From assembly GCA_963704565.1 (NCBI GenBank), contig OY969917.1:2108001-2172000 (forward strand): 64,000 nt of DNA. The letters run 5' to 3'. Position numbers and translations under genes: made by a program. This DNA is from Rhodoblastus sp963704565. Lineage in GTDB: Bacteria; Pseudomonadota; Alphaproteobacteria; Rhizobiales; Beijerinckiaceae. Below are positions 10,804 through 20,866 of this stretch, one piece after another; within the stretch, counting starts at the first letter, position 1, and the number at the start of each line of letters is the position of its first letter. The notes under the pieces are model-generated. The model saw only the letters and a program-made list of their open reading frames with translations. It had not been told where the DNA came from and ran no database searches.

Positions 10804-11814
10804 TCATCCGCCGCGCAGGGCTTCGAGTAGATTCTCAAAATCCTCCGGCGGTTCGCTCTCGAACAGAAGCGCCTCGCCGGAGATCGGATGTTCGAAGCCG
10901 AGCGCGCGGGCGTGAAGCGCCTGGCGGCCAAGCGCGACAAGCGCCTGTTGCGCCTTGAAACTTAAAAGCTTCGCCTTGGTCTTGAAGCCGGCGCCGTAAA
11001 CCTCGTCGCCGAGCAAAGGATGGCCGATCGAGGCGAGATGGACGCGAATCTGGTGGGTTCGGCCAGTCTCCAGCTCGCAGGCGATCAGGCTGGCGACCGG
11101 CTTGCCCTCGCGACCGGCGCCGAAACTTTCCAGCAATCGCCAATGGGTGATCGCCTCGCGGCCGCGCGCTTGCGCCACAACCGCCATTTTCTCGCGCTGG
11201 ATGGAATGGCGCCCGAGCGGCGCGTCGATCGTCCCGGCCTGCCGGTCTGGCGCGCCCCAGCAGATCGCCAGATATTCGCGGGTCAAAGGCAGGCTGCGGC
11301 CGTGATCGGCGAAAAGTTTCGACAGGCCCCGATGGGCGGCGTCGGTCTTGGCCACCACCAGCAGCCCGGAGGTGTCCTTGTCCAGCCGATGGACGATGCC
11401 GGGCCGCTTCACCCCGCCGATGCCGGACAGCGACTCGCCGCAATGAGCGATCAAGGCGTTGACCAGGGTTCCGGTCTCATGGCCGGCGCCGGGATGGACG
11501 ACAAGCCCCGCCGGCTTGTCGAGCACCACCAGAAAATCGTCCTCGTAACGGATGTCGAGCGGGATTTCTTCGGCTTTCGGCGCGGCCGGCGCGGCCTCGG
11601 GCACGTCGATCTCGACCGTCTGCCCGGCGCGCAATTTGGTTTTCGGCAACAGCGCGGGCGCCGCGTCGAGCCGGACCAGCCCGCTTTCGATCAGGCTCTT
11701 GATGCGGGTGCGCGAAAGGCTCATCTCCGCCAGTTCAGGCCGGGCGGCGAGATAATGGTCGAGCCGCTGTCCGGCGCCTTCTTCCTCGACCGCAATCTGG
11801 ATTTTTGTCGTCAT
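10804..11814 (-). CDS. RluA/RluD-family rRNA pseudouridine synthase
   Basis: Isomerises uridine to pseudouridine in 23S rRNA. It is 336 residues. An N-terminal S4 RNA-binding domain lies at about 15-70. The catalytic block HRLDKDTSG is at 142-150, with the family's catalytic Asp145. An RluD-type C-terminal block (LETGRTHQIRVHLASIGHPL) is also present. The ATG at 11814 (MTTKIQIAVE) was chosen over 11859, which would run into the divergent flavoprotein gene. RluD rather than RluC is suggested by the S4 domain and length, but the substrate positions cannot be read from sequence. Confidence 0.9.
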   Translation of the reverse strand: MTTKIQIAVEEEGAGQRLDHYLAARPELAEMSLSRTRIKSLIESGLVRLDAAPALLPKTKLRAGQTVEIDVPEAAPAAPKAEEIPLDIRYEDDFLVVLDKPAGLVVHPGAGHETGTLVNALIAHCGESLSGIGGVKRPGIVHRLDKDTSGLLVVAKTDAAHRGLSKLFADHGRSLPLTREYLAICWGAPDRQAGTIDAPLGRHSIQREKMAVVAQARGREAITHWRLLESFGAGREGKPVASLIACELETGRTHQIRVHLASIGHPLLGDEVYGAGFKTKAKLLSFKAQQALVALGRQALHARALGFEHPISGEALLFESEPPEDFENLLEALRGG

Positions 11815-11857
11815 CGGGGCAATAGCGCGGAAGCGCCAAGTTTTGTAAAGCCAGGAC

Positions 11858-13054
11858 ATGACAAAAACAGCCGCCGTGATCGGCGCCGGCCCAGCCGGCT
11901 TGAGCGCATCGGAGGTTCTGGCCCAGGCCGGCCTCGACGTGACCCTCTATGAGCGCATGGCGAGCCCGGCGCGCAAATTGCTGATGGCCGGACGCGGCGG
12001 CCTGAACCTCACCCATGGCGAGGATTCTTGCCGCTTTCTGACCCGCTATGGCGCGCAAGCCGAACGTTTAAAGCCGTTTCTCGACGCTTTCGGGCCGCAA
12101 GACCTGCGCGACTGGTGCGCGGGGCTGGGCGAAGAAACCTTTGTCGGCTCCAGCGGCCGGGTCTTTCCTAAAAATTTCAAGGCCTCGCCGCTGCTGCGCG
12201 CCTGGCTGCGGCGGCTCGATTCCTTGGGCGTAAGGCTGCGCGCGCGCCATGATTTTTGCGGCTTCGACGGGCGGGTGGCTTTGTTCGAGACGCCGCAAGG
12301 CCCGAAACGGGTGGAGGCCGATGTGTTCGTGCTGGCGCTCGGCGGCGCCTCCTGGCCGCGCCTCGGCGCCGATGGAAGCTGGGTCACGCCGCTGGCCGAA
12401 GCCGGCCTGCCGTCCAGCCCCCTGCGCCCGGCCAACAGCGGCTTTCTGATCGACTGGTCGCCGCATTTCCGCGAGAAATTCGAGGGCCAGCCGCTGAAAA
12501 ACATCGCGTTGCGCCGCGGCGATCTTTCCGCGCGCGGCGAATGCGTGGTGACCAAGCGCGGCCTTGAGGGCGGCGCGGTCTATGCGCTTTCGGGGGCTTT
12601 TCGCGATGGCCTTGCGGCGGAAATCCTGATCGACCTGCGCCCCGACTTAAGCGGGGCCGATCTGGCGCGCAAACTGGCCCGGCCGCGCGACAAGCAGAGT
12701 TTTTCGAATTTTTTGCGCAAGACCGCGCATCTCGCGCCACTCGCCATCGCCTTGCTGCGCGAGAGCGGCCCGCCGCCGTCGTCGCCCGAAGACCTGGCGG
12801 CGCGGATCAAGGCCCTGCCCTTGGCGGTCAAAGGCGTCGCGGGACTGGAGCGCGCCATTTCCACGGCAGGGGGCGTGCTGTGGGACGGCCTCGACGAAAA
12901 ACTGATGGCGAAAAAATTTCCCGGCCTTTTTGTCGCCGGCGAAATGCTGGATTGGGAGGCGCCCACGGGCGGCTATCTGCTCACCGCCTGTTTCGCTCTC
13001 GGCCGCGCGGCCGGCGCTGCGGCGGCGGCCTATCCCGGGCGCGAAGAGTTTTGA
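11858..13054 (+). CDS. BaiN/HI0933-family NAD(P)/FAD-dependent oxidoreductase
   Basis: Flavoprotein of 398 residues in the HI0933-like group; the length and C-terminal block match the TIGR03862 type as I recall it. The N-terminal dinucleotide-binding motif GAGPAG is at 9-14, followed by LYERMASPARKLLMAGRGGLN, a hallmark of the family. The C-terminus has the FAD-closing block GEMLDWEAPTGGYLLTACFA. Physiological substrate is unknown for most members. It is transcribed away from the rlu gene, with a 43-base divergent gap. Confidence 0.85.
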   Translation: MTKTAAVIGAGPAGLSASEVLAQAGLDVTLYERMASPARKLLMAGRGGLNLTHGEDSCRFLTRYGAQAERLKPFLDAFGPQDLRDWCAGLGEETFVGSSGRVFPKNFKASPLLRAWLRRLDSLGVRLRARHDFCGFDGRVALFETPQGPKRVEADVFVLALGGASWPRLGADGSWVTPLAEAGLPSSPLRPANSGFLIDWSPHFREKFEGQPLKNIALRRGDLSARGECVVTKRGLEGGAVYALSGAFRDGLAAEILIDLRPDLSGADLARKLARPRDKQSFSNFLRKTAHLAPLAIALLRESGPPPSSPEDLAARIKALPLAVKGVAGLERAISTAGGVLWDGLDEKLMAKKFPGLFVAGEMLDWEAPTGGYLLTACFALGRAAGAAAAAYPGREEF

Positions 13055-13324
13055 GCGCAACGCTTGTGAGCATGGCGCCCTGGCCCTCTCGAGACGCTCG
13101 GCCGCCTGCCGGCGCGATGGGGCGGCCAAGCTGCATTGGCGCCTGAAAAGCGCCGATCGGCTCACCGCTTTTTTCGGGCCGGGGAAAGGGCGACCGACGG
13201 GGAGACAAATCGAAGACCAAAGGTTGGCCGCTGACCTTTTGCAACATTCCGAGACATATGCTTTTGATGGATGATTAGAGCGTTTCCCGCCCGGCTTGGG
13301 CTCCGTTCGAAAGGGAGCAATTTC

Positions 13325-14538
13325 ATGCGCCGCGCCCTGTCGCCGATCATCCTCGCCATCCTGCTGGCTGTTGTTTCGGTCTCGGTCTCGGCTGCCGATC
13401 TCAATCTGGCCGGGGACCGCTATTGGATGGTCTTGGCAAGCCGGCAAGATGCGGATCAGGCGATCGCCGCCGCTCAGAACCAGTTCGATTTTGACGCGAA
13501 GGTCGTCCGCTCCGGCAATGGCTGGTTTGCCGCGATCGCCGGCCCCTTCACCGTGGCGCCAGGCGAAGGACGCGCCTTTCTCGACTCGATGATCAAGACC
13601 AAGAATGCGCCGAAGGATTATTATCTGACTCGTGGCGACGCCTTCGTGGAGGTCGTTTGGAGCAAGCCCGCCACCAATGTCGTCGATAGTATTGAATATG
13701 ACGGCGAACACGACGCCACCCTGCGCTTCGACGAACTCCAGATCAAATTGAGCCGCAAGAAGGCGGGAGACTCCGATTTCGATCCCATCGCTGTCGCCAC
13801 TTATCGCGGCAATCCGGCCTTCGAAATGGAGTTCACGGAAAATGCGGCTTCGACGCCGGCGTCCAAGATCCAGCTCATCCGCCTCGACGCCGCCTCGCCC
13901 ATGCCGCAGGTTGTCTTCACCTATTTCTGGCAGGGCGCGCATTGCTGCACCATGACAAAAATCGCCACGCTTTCCAGGGACGGGCATTGGCGCGTCATCG
14001 ACGCGGACACGCTCGACGGCGATGGCTATGCATTCGAGGATATTCTTGGAAAGAACTTCAGCTATCTCGTTTCCGTCGACAATGGTTTCCTTTACGCATT
14101 CGACTTTATGCCGATTCCGCCGCGCCGCTGCGCATTCAACAACTGGCCGGCGACCGGTTGATGAACGTGACGGAGGAACCGCAATTGCGGCATCGACTGC
14201 TGCAATCGCTCTATGCGCAGGAAGAAAGCGCCCGCGAAACCGAGGATGACTGGCGCTCCAACGGATTCCTCGCTGGCTGGGTGGCGAGTTCGATACTCGT
14301 GGGACGGGGTGAAGCGGCCTGGGCGAAAATGCTGACGACCTATGACCGCCATTCGGATTTCGCGGCGGAAAAATGTCTGACGGGCGAGCCGATAGAGAAA
14401 TGTCCGGCCGCCAACAAGGTCAAGCTGTCGTTTCCCTACGCCTTGCGCCAGTTCCTCATCGATCACGGCTATCTCAAGGACGCCGTTGGCTATGACGCGC
14501 CCTACGAGGTCGAGCCGGACCAGAGGCCGAATCCATAG
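13325..14538 (+). pseudogene. Secreted protein with SPOR-like N-terminus, interrupted by a -1 frameshift
   Basis: I do not recognise a named function. The first frame (13325-14161) begins with a signal peptide (about 22 residues, ending VSAADL) and a compact region resembling a SPOR/sporulation-type repeat (RYWMVLASRQDADQAIAAAQ). It then reads ...FLYAFDF and runs off-family to a stop at 14161. The continuing frame from about 14107 gives YADSAAPLRIQQLAGDRLMN and then NGFLAGWVASSILVGR, which reads as the natural extension to 14538. One missing base near 14105-14107 joins the frames into about 404 residues. An ATG at 14161 could restart a 125-residue C-terminal product. Genuine decay or a sequencing error are both possible. 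Confidence 0.7.
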
Positions 14539-14665
14539 GCGCTGCGGCCGCGCTGGCAAAACGCCAGCCGGCGGCGTTGCGTAAACTCACCGAATCGGGC
14601 GCGCAATCAACCAGCGTCGATTCGTCCCGCTTGACCGCGCCCGGACTCCGGCGTATTCGCCCTCT

Positions 14666-14709
14666 CGGGACATCCCGCCCCAACGCGGGACGCTCATCTG
14701 TGAGGATGG
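14666..14709 (+). promoter_or_regulatory. serC leader RNA candidate (two hairpins over the ribosome-binding site)
   Basis: Just upstream of serC, a perfect 6-bp hairpin TCCCGC/GCGGGA (14673-14690, loop 14679-14684) is followed by a 4-bp hairpin CTCA-TCTG-TGAG (14693-14704). The 3' arm of the second contains part of the GAGGA ribosome-binding site. An alternative partner CGGGA lies at 14666-14670. A structured serC leader motif is known in Alphaproteobacteria (Corbino and colleagues, the alphaproteobacterial motif survey). The position and pairing fit it, but I cannot run the covariance model. Confidence 0.5.
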
Positions 14710-14713
14710 TCTG

Positions 14714-15877
<1,164 letters not shown>

Positions 15878-15894
15878 GTCCACCCCGCTTCACT

Positions 15895-16047
15895 CCCTCT
15901 CCCCGCTTGCGGGGAGAGGGCCGGGGTGAGGGGCCGGGGGAGTAGCCCCGAAGCCGACCGCGTCCGCCGAAACAACCTTCCTGATGGCGTTGAAGCCAGC
16001 GCCCCTGCCCCTCACCCTAGCCCTCTCCCCGCAAGCGGGGAGAGGGG
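15895..16047 (+). repeat. Paired inverted palindromic repeat, family 2, copy 1
   Basis: Two copies of a palindrome in inverted orientation. The first is CCCTCTCCCCGC-TT-GCGGGGAGAGGG (15895-15920) followed by CCGGGGTGAGGGGC. The second is GCCCCTCACCCTAG followed by the same palindrome with AA in the centre (16007-16047). About 75 bases lie between them. The same layout, with related spacer sequence (GATG..TGAA..AGCGCCC), recurs at 54788-54947. This is a REP-doublet or MITE-like element in the serC-serA gap. Confidence 0.85.
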
Positions 16048-16123
16048 ACACGCCTCGGCAAAACTTCTAAGCAACGTCATGGGACGGCGGGCGGCCCCCG
16101 CGTCCTTTTCCAAGGAGGAAAAT

Positions 16124-17710
16124 ATGGCGCCTCGTGTTCTCATTTCTGACGCCCTCTCGCCGGCGGCTGTCGCCATTTTCAAGGAGCGCGGGATCGAGGT
16201 CGATTTCCAGCCGACGCTCGGCAAGGACAAGGACAAGCTCGCCGCGATCATCGGCGATTATGACGGCCTCGCCATCCGCTCGGCGACCAAGGTCACCGCC
16301 AAGATCCTGGAAAGCGCCAAGAATTTGCGGGTCATTGGCCGCGCCGGCATTGGCGTCGACAATGTCGACATTCCCGCCGCCACGGCGCGCGGCGTGATCG
16401 TCATGAACACGCCCTTCGGCAATTCGATCACCACCGCCGAACACGCCATCGCCCTGATGTTCGCGCTGGCCCGCCAGATTCCCGCCGCCGACGCCTCGAC
16501 GCAAGGAGGCAAATGGGAAAAGAACCGCTTCATGGGCGTCGAGATCACCGGCAAGACGCTCGGCATCATCGGCTGCGGCAATATCGGCTCGATCACCGCC
16601 GACCGGGCGCTCGGCCTGAAAATGCGGGTCGTCGCCTTCGACCCCTTCCTGTCGCCGGACCGCGCCAGGACGCTCGGGGTGGAAAAGGTCGATCTCGACG
16701 AATTGCTCGCCCGCGCCGATTTCATCACTTTGCACACGCCGCTGACCGCCCAGACCAGGAACATCCTGTCGGCGGAAAATATCGCCAAGGCGAAGAAGGG
16801 CGTGCGGATCGTCAATTGCGCGCGCGGCGGGCTGGTGGATGAGGTCGCGCTGCGCGCGGCGCTCGATTCCGGCCAGGTCGGGGGCGCGGCCTTCGACGTG
16901 TTCGCCGAGGAGCCGGCGGTCAACAATCCGCTGTTCGGCCACGCAAACGTCGTCTGCACCCCACATCTCGGGGCCGCCACCAACGAAGCCCAGGAAAATG
17001 TCGCCTTGCAGGTCGCCGAACAGATGTCGGATTATCTGATCCGCGGCGCCATTTCCAACGCCGTGAACTTCCCCTCCATCACCGCCGAAGAAGCGCCGCG
17101 TCTAAAACCCTTCATCGCGCTGGCGGAAAAGCTCGGCTCCTTCGCCGGGCAATTGACCGAGGCCGGCGTGCGCAAGATCACCATCACTTATGAGGGCCAT
17201 GTCGGCGAGCTCAAGACCAAGGCCCTGACCTCTTCCGCCATCGCCGGCTTCCTGCGCCCGATGCTGTCGGATGTGAATGTGGTTTCGGCGCCCACCGTCG
17301 CCAAGGAGCGCGGCATGGTCATCGACGAAGTGACGCGCGCGGCGGAAGGCGATTACAACTCGCTGATTTCGCTCCGTGTCGAAACCGAGACCGGGGCGCT
17401 TGCCGTGTCTGGCGCGGTGTTCAACGACGGCAAGCCGCGCATGGTCGAAGTCGCGGGAATTCGCGTGGAAGCCGAATTCGCGCCCTCGATGATCTATGTC
17501 TCCAACGAGGACAAGCCAGGCTTCATCGGGCGTTTCGCCACCGTTCTGGGCGAGGCGGGCGTCAATATCGCGACCTTCGCGCTGGGCCGCGACGCCGAGG
17601 GCGGCTCCTCGGTCGCTTTGGTCGCCATCGACGGCGAAGCGCCGGAAAAGGTCTTCGCCCAGATCAGCGCCCTGCCGGAGGTAAAGCGGGCCAAGACGCT
17701 GAAATTCTGA
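16124..17710 (+). CDS. serA: SerA, D-3-phosphoglycerate dehydrogenase
   Basis: First committed enzyme of serine synthesis; oxidises 3-phosphoglycerate with NAD. It is 528 residues, the long form. It has a Rossmann domain with GxGxxG in GIIGCGNIGS and the catalytic block PHLGAATNEAQ, followed by an intervening domain. A C-terminal ACT domain begins at MIYVSNEDKPGFIGRFATVL, suggesting serine feedback. ATG 16124 follows a strong AAGGAGG (16112-16118). Frame extension upstream of it only translates the repeat element. Confidence 0.97.
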   Translation: MAPRVLISDALSPAAVAIFKERGIEVDFQPTLGKDKDKLAAIIGDYDGLAIRSATKVTAKILESAKNLRVIGRAGIGVDNVDIPAATARGVIVMNTPFGNSITTAEHAIALMFALARQIPAADASTQGGKWEKNRFMGVEITGKTLGIIGCGNIGSITADRALGLKMRVVAFDPFLSPDRARTLGVEKVDLDELLARADFITLHTPLTAQTRNILSAENIAKAKKGVRIVNCARGGLVDEVALRAALDSGQVGGAAFDVFAEEPAVNNPLFGHANVVCTPHLGAATNEAQENVALQVAEQMSDYLIRGAISNAVNFPSITAEEAPRLKPFIALAEKLGSFAGQLTEAGVRKITITYEGHVGELKTKALTSSAIAGFLRPMLSDVNVVSAPTVAKERGMVIDEVTRAAEGDYNSLISLRVETETGALAVSGAVFNDGKPRMVEVAGIRVEAEFAPSMIYVSNEDKPGFIGRFATVLGEAGVNIATFALGRDAEGGSSVALVAIDGEAPEKVFAQISALPEVKRAKTLKF

Positions 17711-17831
17711 GTTTCTTTTCGTTGGCTTCGCGCCGACTTGACTTCGCTTCGGCGAATGTCCAGTTTCCGCCCGCCCTCGTCCATTCCGGGCGGCGGGCGG
17801 GCGGGCGCGCGCGCCCCGAAAGAACCGGACC

Positions 17832-18785
17832 ATGGCCGCCTATCTCGATTTTGAAAAGCCCGTCGCCGAACTCGAAGCCAAGGTCGAAGACCTGAAGGCT
17901 TTGTCCGAGCGCCAGGACTCGCCGCCGATCGGCGAGGAGCTGACCAAGCTCGAGGCCAAGGCCGCCAAGGCGCTCGCCGACCTCTATTCCAGCCTGACCC
18001 CCTGGCAGAAGACCCAGGTGGCGCGCCACCCGCAACGCCCCCATTGCCTCGATTTCATCCGCGAACTGATCGAGGACTTCACCCCGCTCGCCGGCGACCG
18101 CAGCTTTGCCGACGACGAGGCGATGATCGCCGGACTCGGCCGCTTTCGCGGCCAGTCCGTCGCTCTGCTCGGCCAGGAAAAGGGTTCGGACACCGAGACC
18201 CGGATCAAGCACAATTTCGGCATGGTTAAGCCGGAGGGCTATCGCAAGGCGGTGCGGATCATGGAGCTGGCCGACCGTTTCGGCCTGCCCGTCCTGTCCT
18301 TCGTCGACACCGCCGGCGCCTTTCCCGGCGTCGAGGCGGAGGAACGCGGCCAGGCCGAGGCCATCGCCCGCGCCACCGAGGCCGCGCTGATTCTGGGCGT
18401 TCCCAATGTCGCCGTGGTGATCGGCGAGGGCGGCTCGGGCGGCGCGCTGGGGATCGCCGCCTGCAATGTCGTGCTGATGATGGAGCATGCGATCTATACC
18501 GTCGCCTCGCCGGAGGCCTCGGCCTCGATCCTGTGGCGCGATTCCCAGCGCGCCCAGGACGCCGCGACCAGCATGAAGATCACCGCCCAAGATTTGCTCA
18601 AATTCGGCATTATCGATGGCATTGTGCCGGAGCCTGTCGGCGGCGCCCACCGCGATCCCGCCGCCGCCATTGCTGCGGTCGGCGACGCGATCGAGCGGGC
18701 GCTGACGCAATTCGGCGGCGTTTCGCCCGAAAAGGTCCGTTCGCTGCGCGAGGAAAAATTCCTCGGCATCGGCCGGAGGGCATGA
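17832..18785 (+). CDS. accA: AccA, acetyl-CoA carboxylase carboxyltransferase alpha subunit
   Basis: Alpha subunit of the carboxyltransferase that forms malonyl-CoA for fatty-acid synthesis. It is 317 residues, near the family norm. The crotonase-fold region includes VDTAGAFPGVEAEERGQ, GEGGSGGALGI and the block YTVASPEASASILWRD. The partner accD is not in the window, which is usual. Confidence 0.97.
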   Translation: MAAYLDFEKPVAELEAKVEDLKALSERQDSPPIGEELTKLEAKAAKALADLYSSLTPWQKTQVARHPQRPHCLDFIRELIEDFTPLAGDRSFADDEAMIAGLGRFRGQSVALLGQEKGSDTETRIKHNFGMVKPEGYRKAVRIMELADRFGLPVLSFVDTAGAFPGVEAEERGQAEAIARATEAALILGVPNVAVVIGEGGSGGALGIAACNVVLMMEHAIYTVASPEASASILWRDSQRAQDAATSMKITAQDLLKFGIIDGIVPEPVGGAHRDPAAAIAAVGDAIERALTQFGGVSPEKVRSLREEKFLGIGRRA

Positions 18786-18816
18786 CCGGCCGCCGGAGCG
18801 TCCGGCATGTTCATAT

Positions 18817-18858
18817 ACTTGGACTTGGACTTGGACTTGGACGTGGACTTGGACTTGG
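18817..18858 (+). repeat. Hexanucleotide tandem repeat (ACTTGG)7
   Basis: Seven tandem copies of ACTTGG, the fifth being ACGTGG, in the gap between accA and the YafK-type gene. This is short-sequence-repeat structure about 150 bases before the downstream start at 19008. Since unit number can change by slippage, it could vary spacing of upstream elements, though no promoter is evident next to it. Confidence 0.9.
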
Positions 18859-19007
18859 GAATTCCTTAACCTTGATGGCGCTTGATGCGCCGCATGTTAA
18901 TCGAAGGTAAAAGCTTGACGGATAATTTGCCTTCGAAGGGCGACGACCGCGTCCGCGCTTCGCAAGAGAGCGCCCGGCGCCGCGTCGCGGATCGACGGAA
19001 CATCAAG

Positions 19008-20153
19008 ATGAACGTCCTTTTCAATCTCGGCAAAGCCCCGCGCCGCCCGGCTTTCGCTTTGGCGGCCCTGAGCCTCGCCGCCGCCGTTTCCGGATGCAGC
19101 GACACCCAAACGAGCCGCGCGTCGGAGCCGCTTTCGCACCAGATGCTGGCCCTGATGGAGACCAAGGGGGTCGCGCCGTCCTCGCCCATGCTGATTCGCG
19201 GCTTCAAGAAGGAATCGGAACTTGAAGTGTGGAAGATGCGGTCGGACGGATCTTACGTCCTGCTGAAAACCTTCCCGATCTGCCGCTGGTCTGGCCAGCT
19301 CGGCCCCAAAAGGCATGAGGGCGACCGCCAGGTTCCGGAGGGGTTCTATTCCATCACCCCGGCGATGATGAACCCCAATTCCCATTATTATCTGTCGTTC
19401 AATGTCGGCTATCCCAACGCCTATGACCGCGCCTTTGGCGCGACCGGCGGCTCGGTCATGGTCCATGGCATCTGCTCCTCGGCCGGCTGCTTCTCCATGA
19501 CCGACGCCCAGATCGCCGATATTTACGCCCTGGCGCGCGAATCCTTCGCCGGCGGCCAGCATGCGATCCAGATGCAGTCCTATCCCTTCCACATGGACGC
19601 GCGGAATCTCGCCAAATACCGGCTCGATCCCAATATGCCGTTCTGGAAGGAGCTGAAGAAGGGCGACGACCATTTCGCGGCGACCAAGCGCGACGTGTCC
19701 TACGCCATCTGCAACCGTCATTACATGTTCGGCGCCCAGGCCCAGCCCGGCGCGTCGCTCGACGCCAGCGCGCCTTGCCCGTCGCTGAAATATGACGTGC
19801 AGGTCGAAAAGCAGGTAGCGTCGCTCGAAGGCGCGGAAAAGGCCGAGGTCGCGGAAATCGTCGCCAAGGGCGAACATCCGGTTCGTCTGGTGTACAAGGA
19901 CGGCGCCCAGAACCCGGTTTTCGCCAATCAGATCGCCGAAGTCAGCCGCCCCGACGCGCTCGTGCCGCCGGTCGAGGTCGCTCTGGACGATCCTCATGGC
20001 CGCCTTGGCGCCAAGATGCGCAGGGTGGCGGCCGGGCGCAATATGCTGCTGGTCGCCGAGGCGCAGGCCAAGACCAAGCCGCAGGCGGCGCCGGTCCTCG
20101 CCGCCTCGCCATCTCCGATGAGCAGAATTTCGGCCCTGGTCGGAAACTTTTGA
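19008..20153 (+). CDS. YafK-family L,D-transpeptidase, probable lipoprotein
   Basis: Murein L,D-transpeptidase of the YafK type, 381 residues. Hydrophobic signal and lipobox AVSGC with Cys30 suggest attachment to the outer membrane or periplasmic face. The catalytic signature is VMVHGICSSAGCFSM, with His153 and nucleophile Cys161. ATG 19008 gives a clean lipoprotein signal; upstream in-frame starts at 18882 would add 42 Arg-rich residues and hide it. The C-terminal third is low in recognisable structure. The TGA stop overlaps the end of repeat copy B. Whether it builds cross-links or cleaves lipoprotein anchors cannot be decided from sequence. Confidence 0.85.
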   Translation: MNVLFNLGKAPRRPAFALAALSLAAAVSGCSDTQTSRASEPLSHQMLALMETKGVAPSSPMLIRGFKKESELEVWKMRSDGSYVLLKTFPICRWSGQLGPKRHEGDRQVPEGFYSITPAMMNPNSHYYLSFNVGYPNAYDRAFGATGGSVMVHGICSSAGCFSMTDAQIADIYALARESFAGGQHAIQMQSYPFHMDARNLAKYRLDPNMPFWKELKKGDDHFAATKRDVSYAICNRHYMFGAQAQPGASLDASAPCPSLKYDVQVEKQVASLEGAEKAEVAEIVAKGEHPVRLVYKDGAQNPVFANQIAEVSRPDALVPPVEVALDDPHGRLGAKMRRVAAGRNMLLVAEAQAKTKPQAAPVLAASPSPMSRISALVGNF

Positions 20154-20254
20154 GCATATTCCCGAAAAGTTGATAGACTTTTCGGACAAGAATATGCGTC
20201 AAAACAATGAAATAACTTAAGCGCGTTCGACTGTTTGATTTGCGAACGCGCTCT
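20152..20254 (-). repeat. Two-hairpin palindromic repeat, family 1, copy B (full length, opposite orientation)
   Basis: Reads as copy A on the minus strand. GAGCATATTC at its plus-strand start (20152) pairs with GAATATGCG (20190-20198). The other half contains GCGCGTTCGA...TGCGAACGCGC (20221-20251), ending CTCT. It abuts the stop codon of the YafK-type gene, as copy A abuts that of tolA. It lies in the convergent gap before ihf. Confidence 0.85.
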
Positions 20255-20269
20255 GAAGCGAAAACGATC

Positions 20270-20626
20270 TCAGTCGTCGTCGACCGCCGGCGCCGTCCAG
20301 CCATTGACGCGCGCGATCAGGGTCGGCGAGGCCTTGAAGGTGAGCACCTTGCGGGCGTCGATCTTCGCCGCCACGCCATTGCGCGGGTTGCGGCCGATGC
20401 GCTCGCGCTTGGCGCGGAGGTTGAAGGCGCCGAAGGCGCGCAGCTTGACCGGATCGTCGCGCAGCAAGGCGCCGACGATTTCCTCCAGCGTCATCTCGAA
20501 CAATTCGCGCGCCTGCGCCCGCGACAGCGACGGGCAGGCGTTATAGACGGCGTCGAGCAATTCGACGCGGGTGGTGGTCTTGCCTGTGGCGGCCGCTTTC
20601 GGCGGCGTTTCGACGAATGAGGTCAT
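20270..20626 (-). CDS. IHF/HU-family DNA-binding protein (IHF alpha-like)
   Basis: Small nucleoid protein of 118 residues. The conserved DNA-binding arm block GFGxFxxRxR appears as AFGAFNLRAKRERIGRNPRNG. An N-terminal extension of about 15 residues (MTSFVETPPKAAATGK) precedes the usual start. Start ATG 20626 was chosen over 20671 or 20728 because of the family alignment. IHF alpha is favoured over HU by the extension and RNPRNG block, but the partner gene is not here. Confidence 0.85.
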   Translation of the reverse strand: MTSFVETPPKAAATGKTTTRVELLDAVYNACPSLSRAQARELFEMTLEEIVGALLRDDPVKLRAFGAFNLRAKRERIGRNPRNGVAAKIDARKVLTFKASPTLIARVNGWTAPAVDDD

Positions 20627-20813
20627 GATCGCCTTCCCCGTCAGCCTGTTCTTGTCGCTCACTATGTCCATAGACCCCTCCGACCCGGGCGGCGATGCCT
20701 CGCCCTCAACCCGTGAAATGCAAATCAAGCAATATGATAAGCGTTATGACCTTCAGGGGTTGCGCGAAAGTGGCTATGGTCATGTCCGAGCATGACGAAG
20801 GTCAAGCCGAACG

Positions 20814-20840
20814 AAAAAAGGCCGCCCGGAGGCGGCCTTT
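20814..20840 (-). terminator. Intrinsic terminator after groEL
   Basis: Read on the minus strand: stem AAAGGCCGCC/GGCGGCCTTT with loop TCCG, followed by a T run. On the plus strand it spans the A run at 20814-20819 to 20840. It lies 27 bases after the groEL stop. Confidence 0.85.
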
Positions 20841-20866
20841 CGCGTAAGCGGGGTTTTTGCGTTGGA

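Noticed and set aside
13275..13320. TAGAGCGTTTCCC segment resembling the start of repeat family 1
   Set aside because: Similarity covers about ten bases only and no second hairpin follows.
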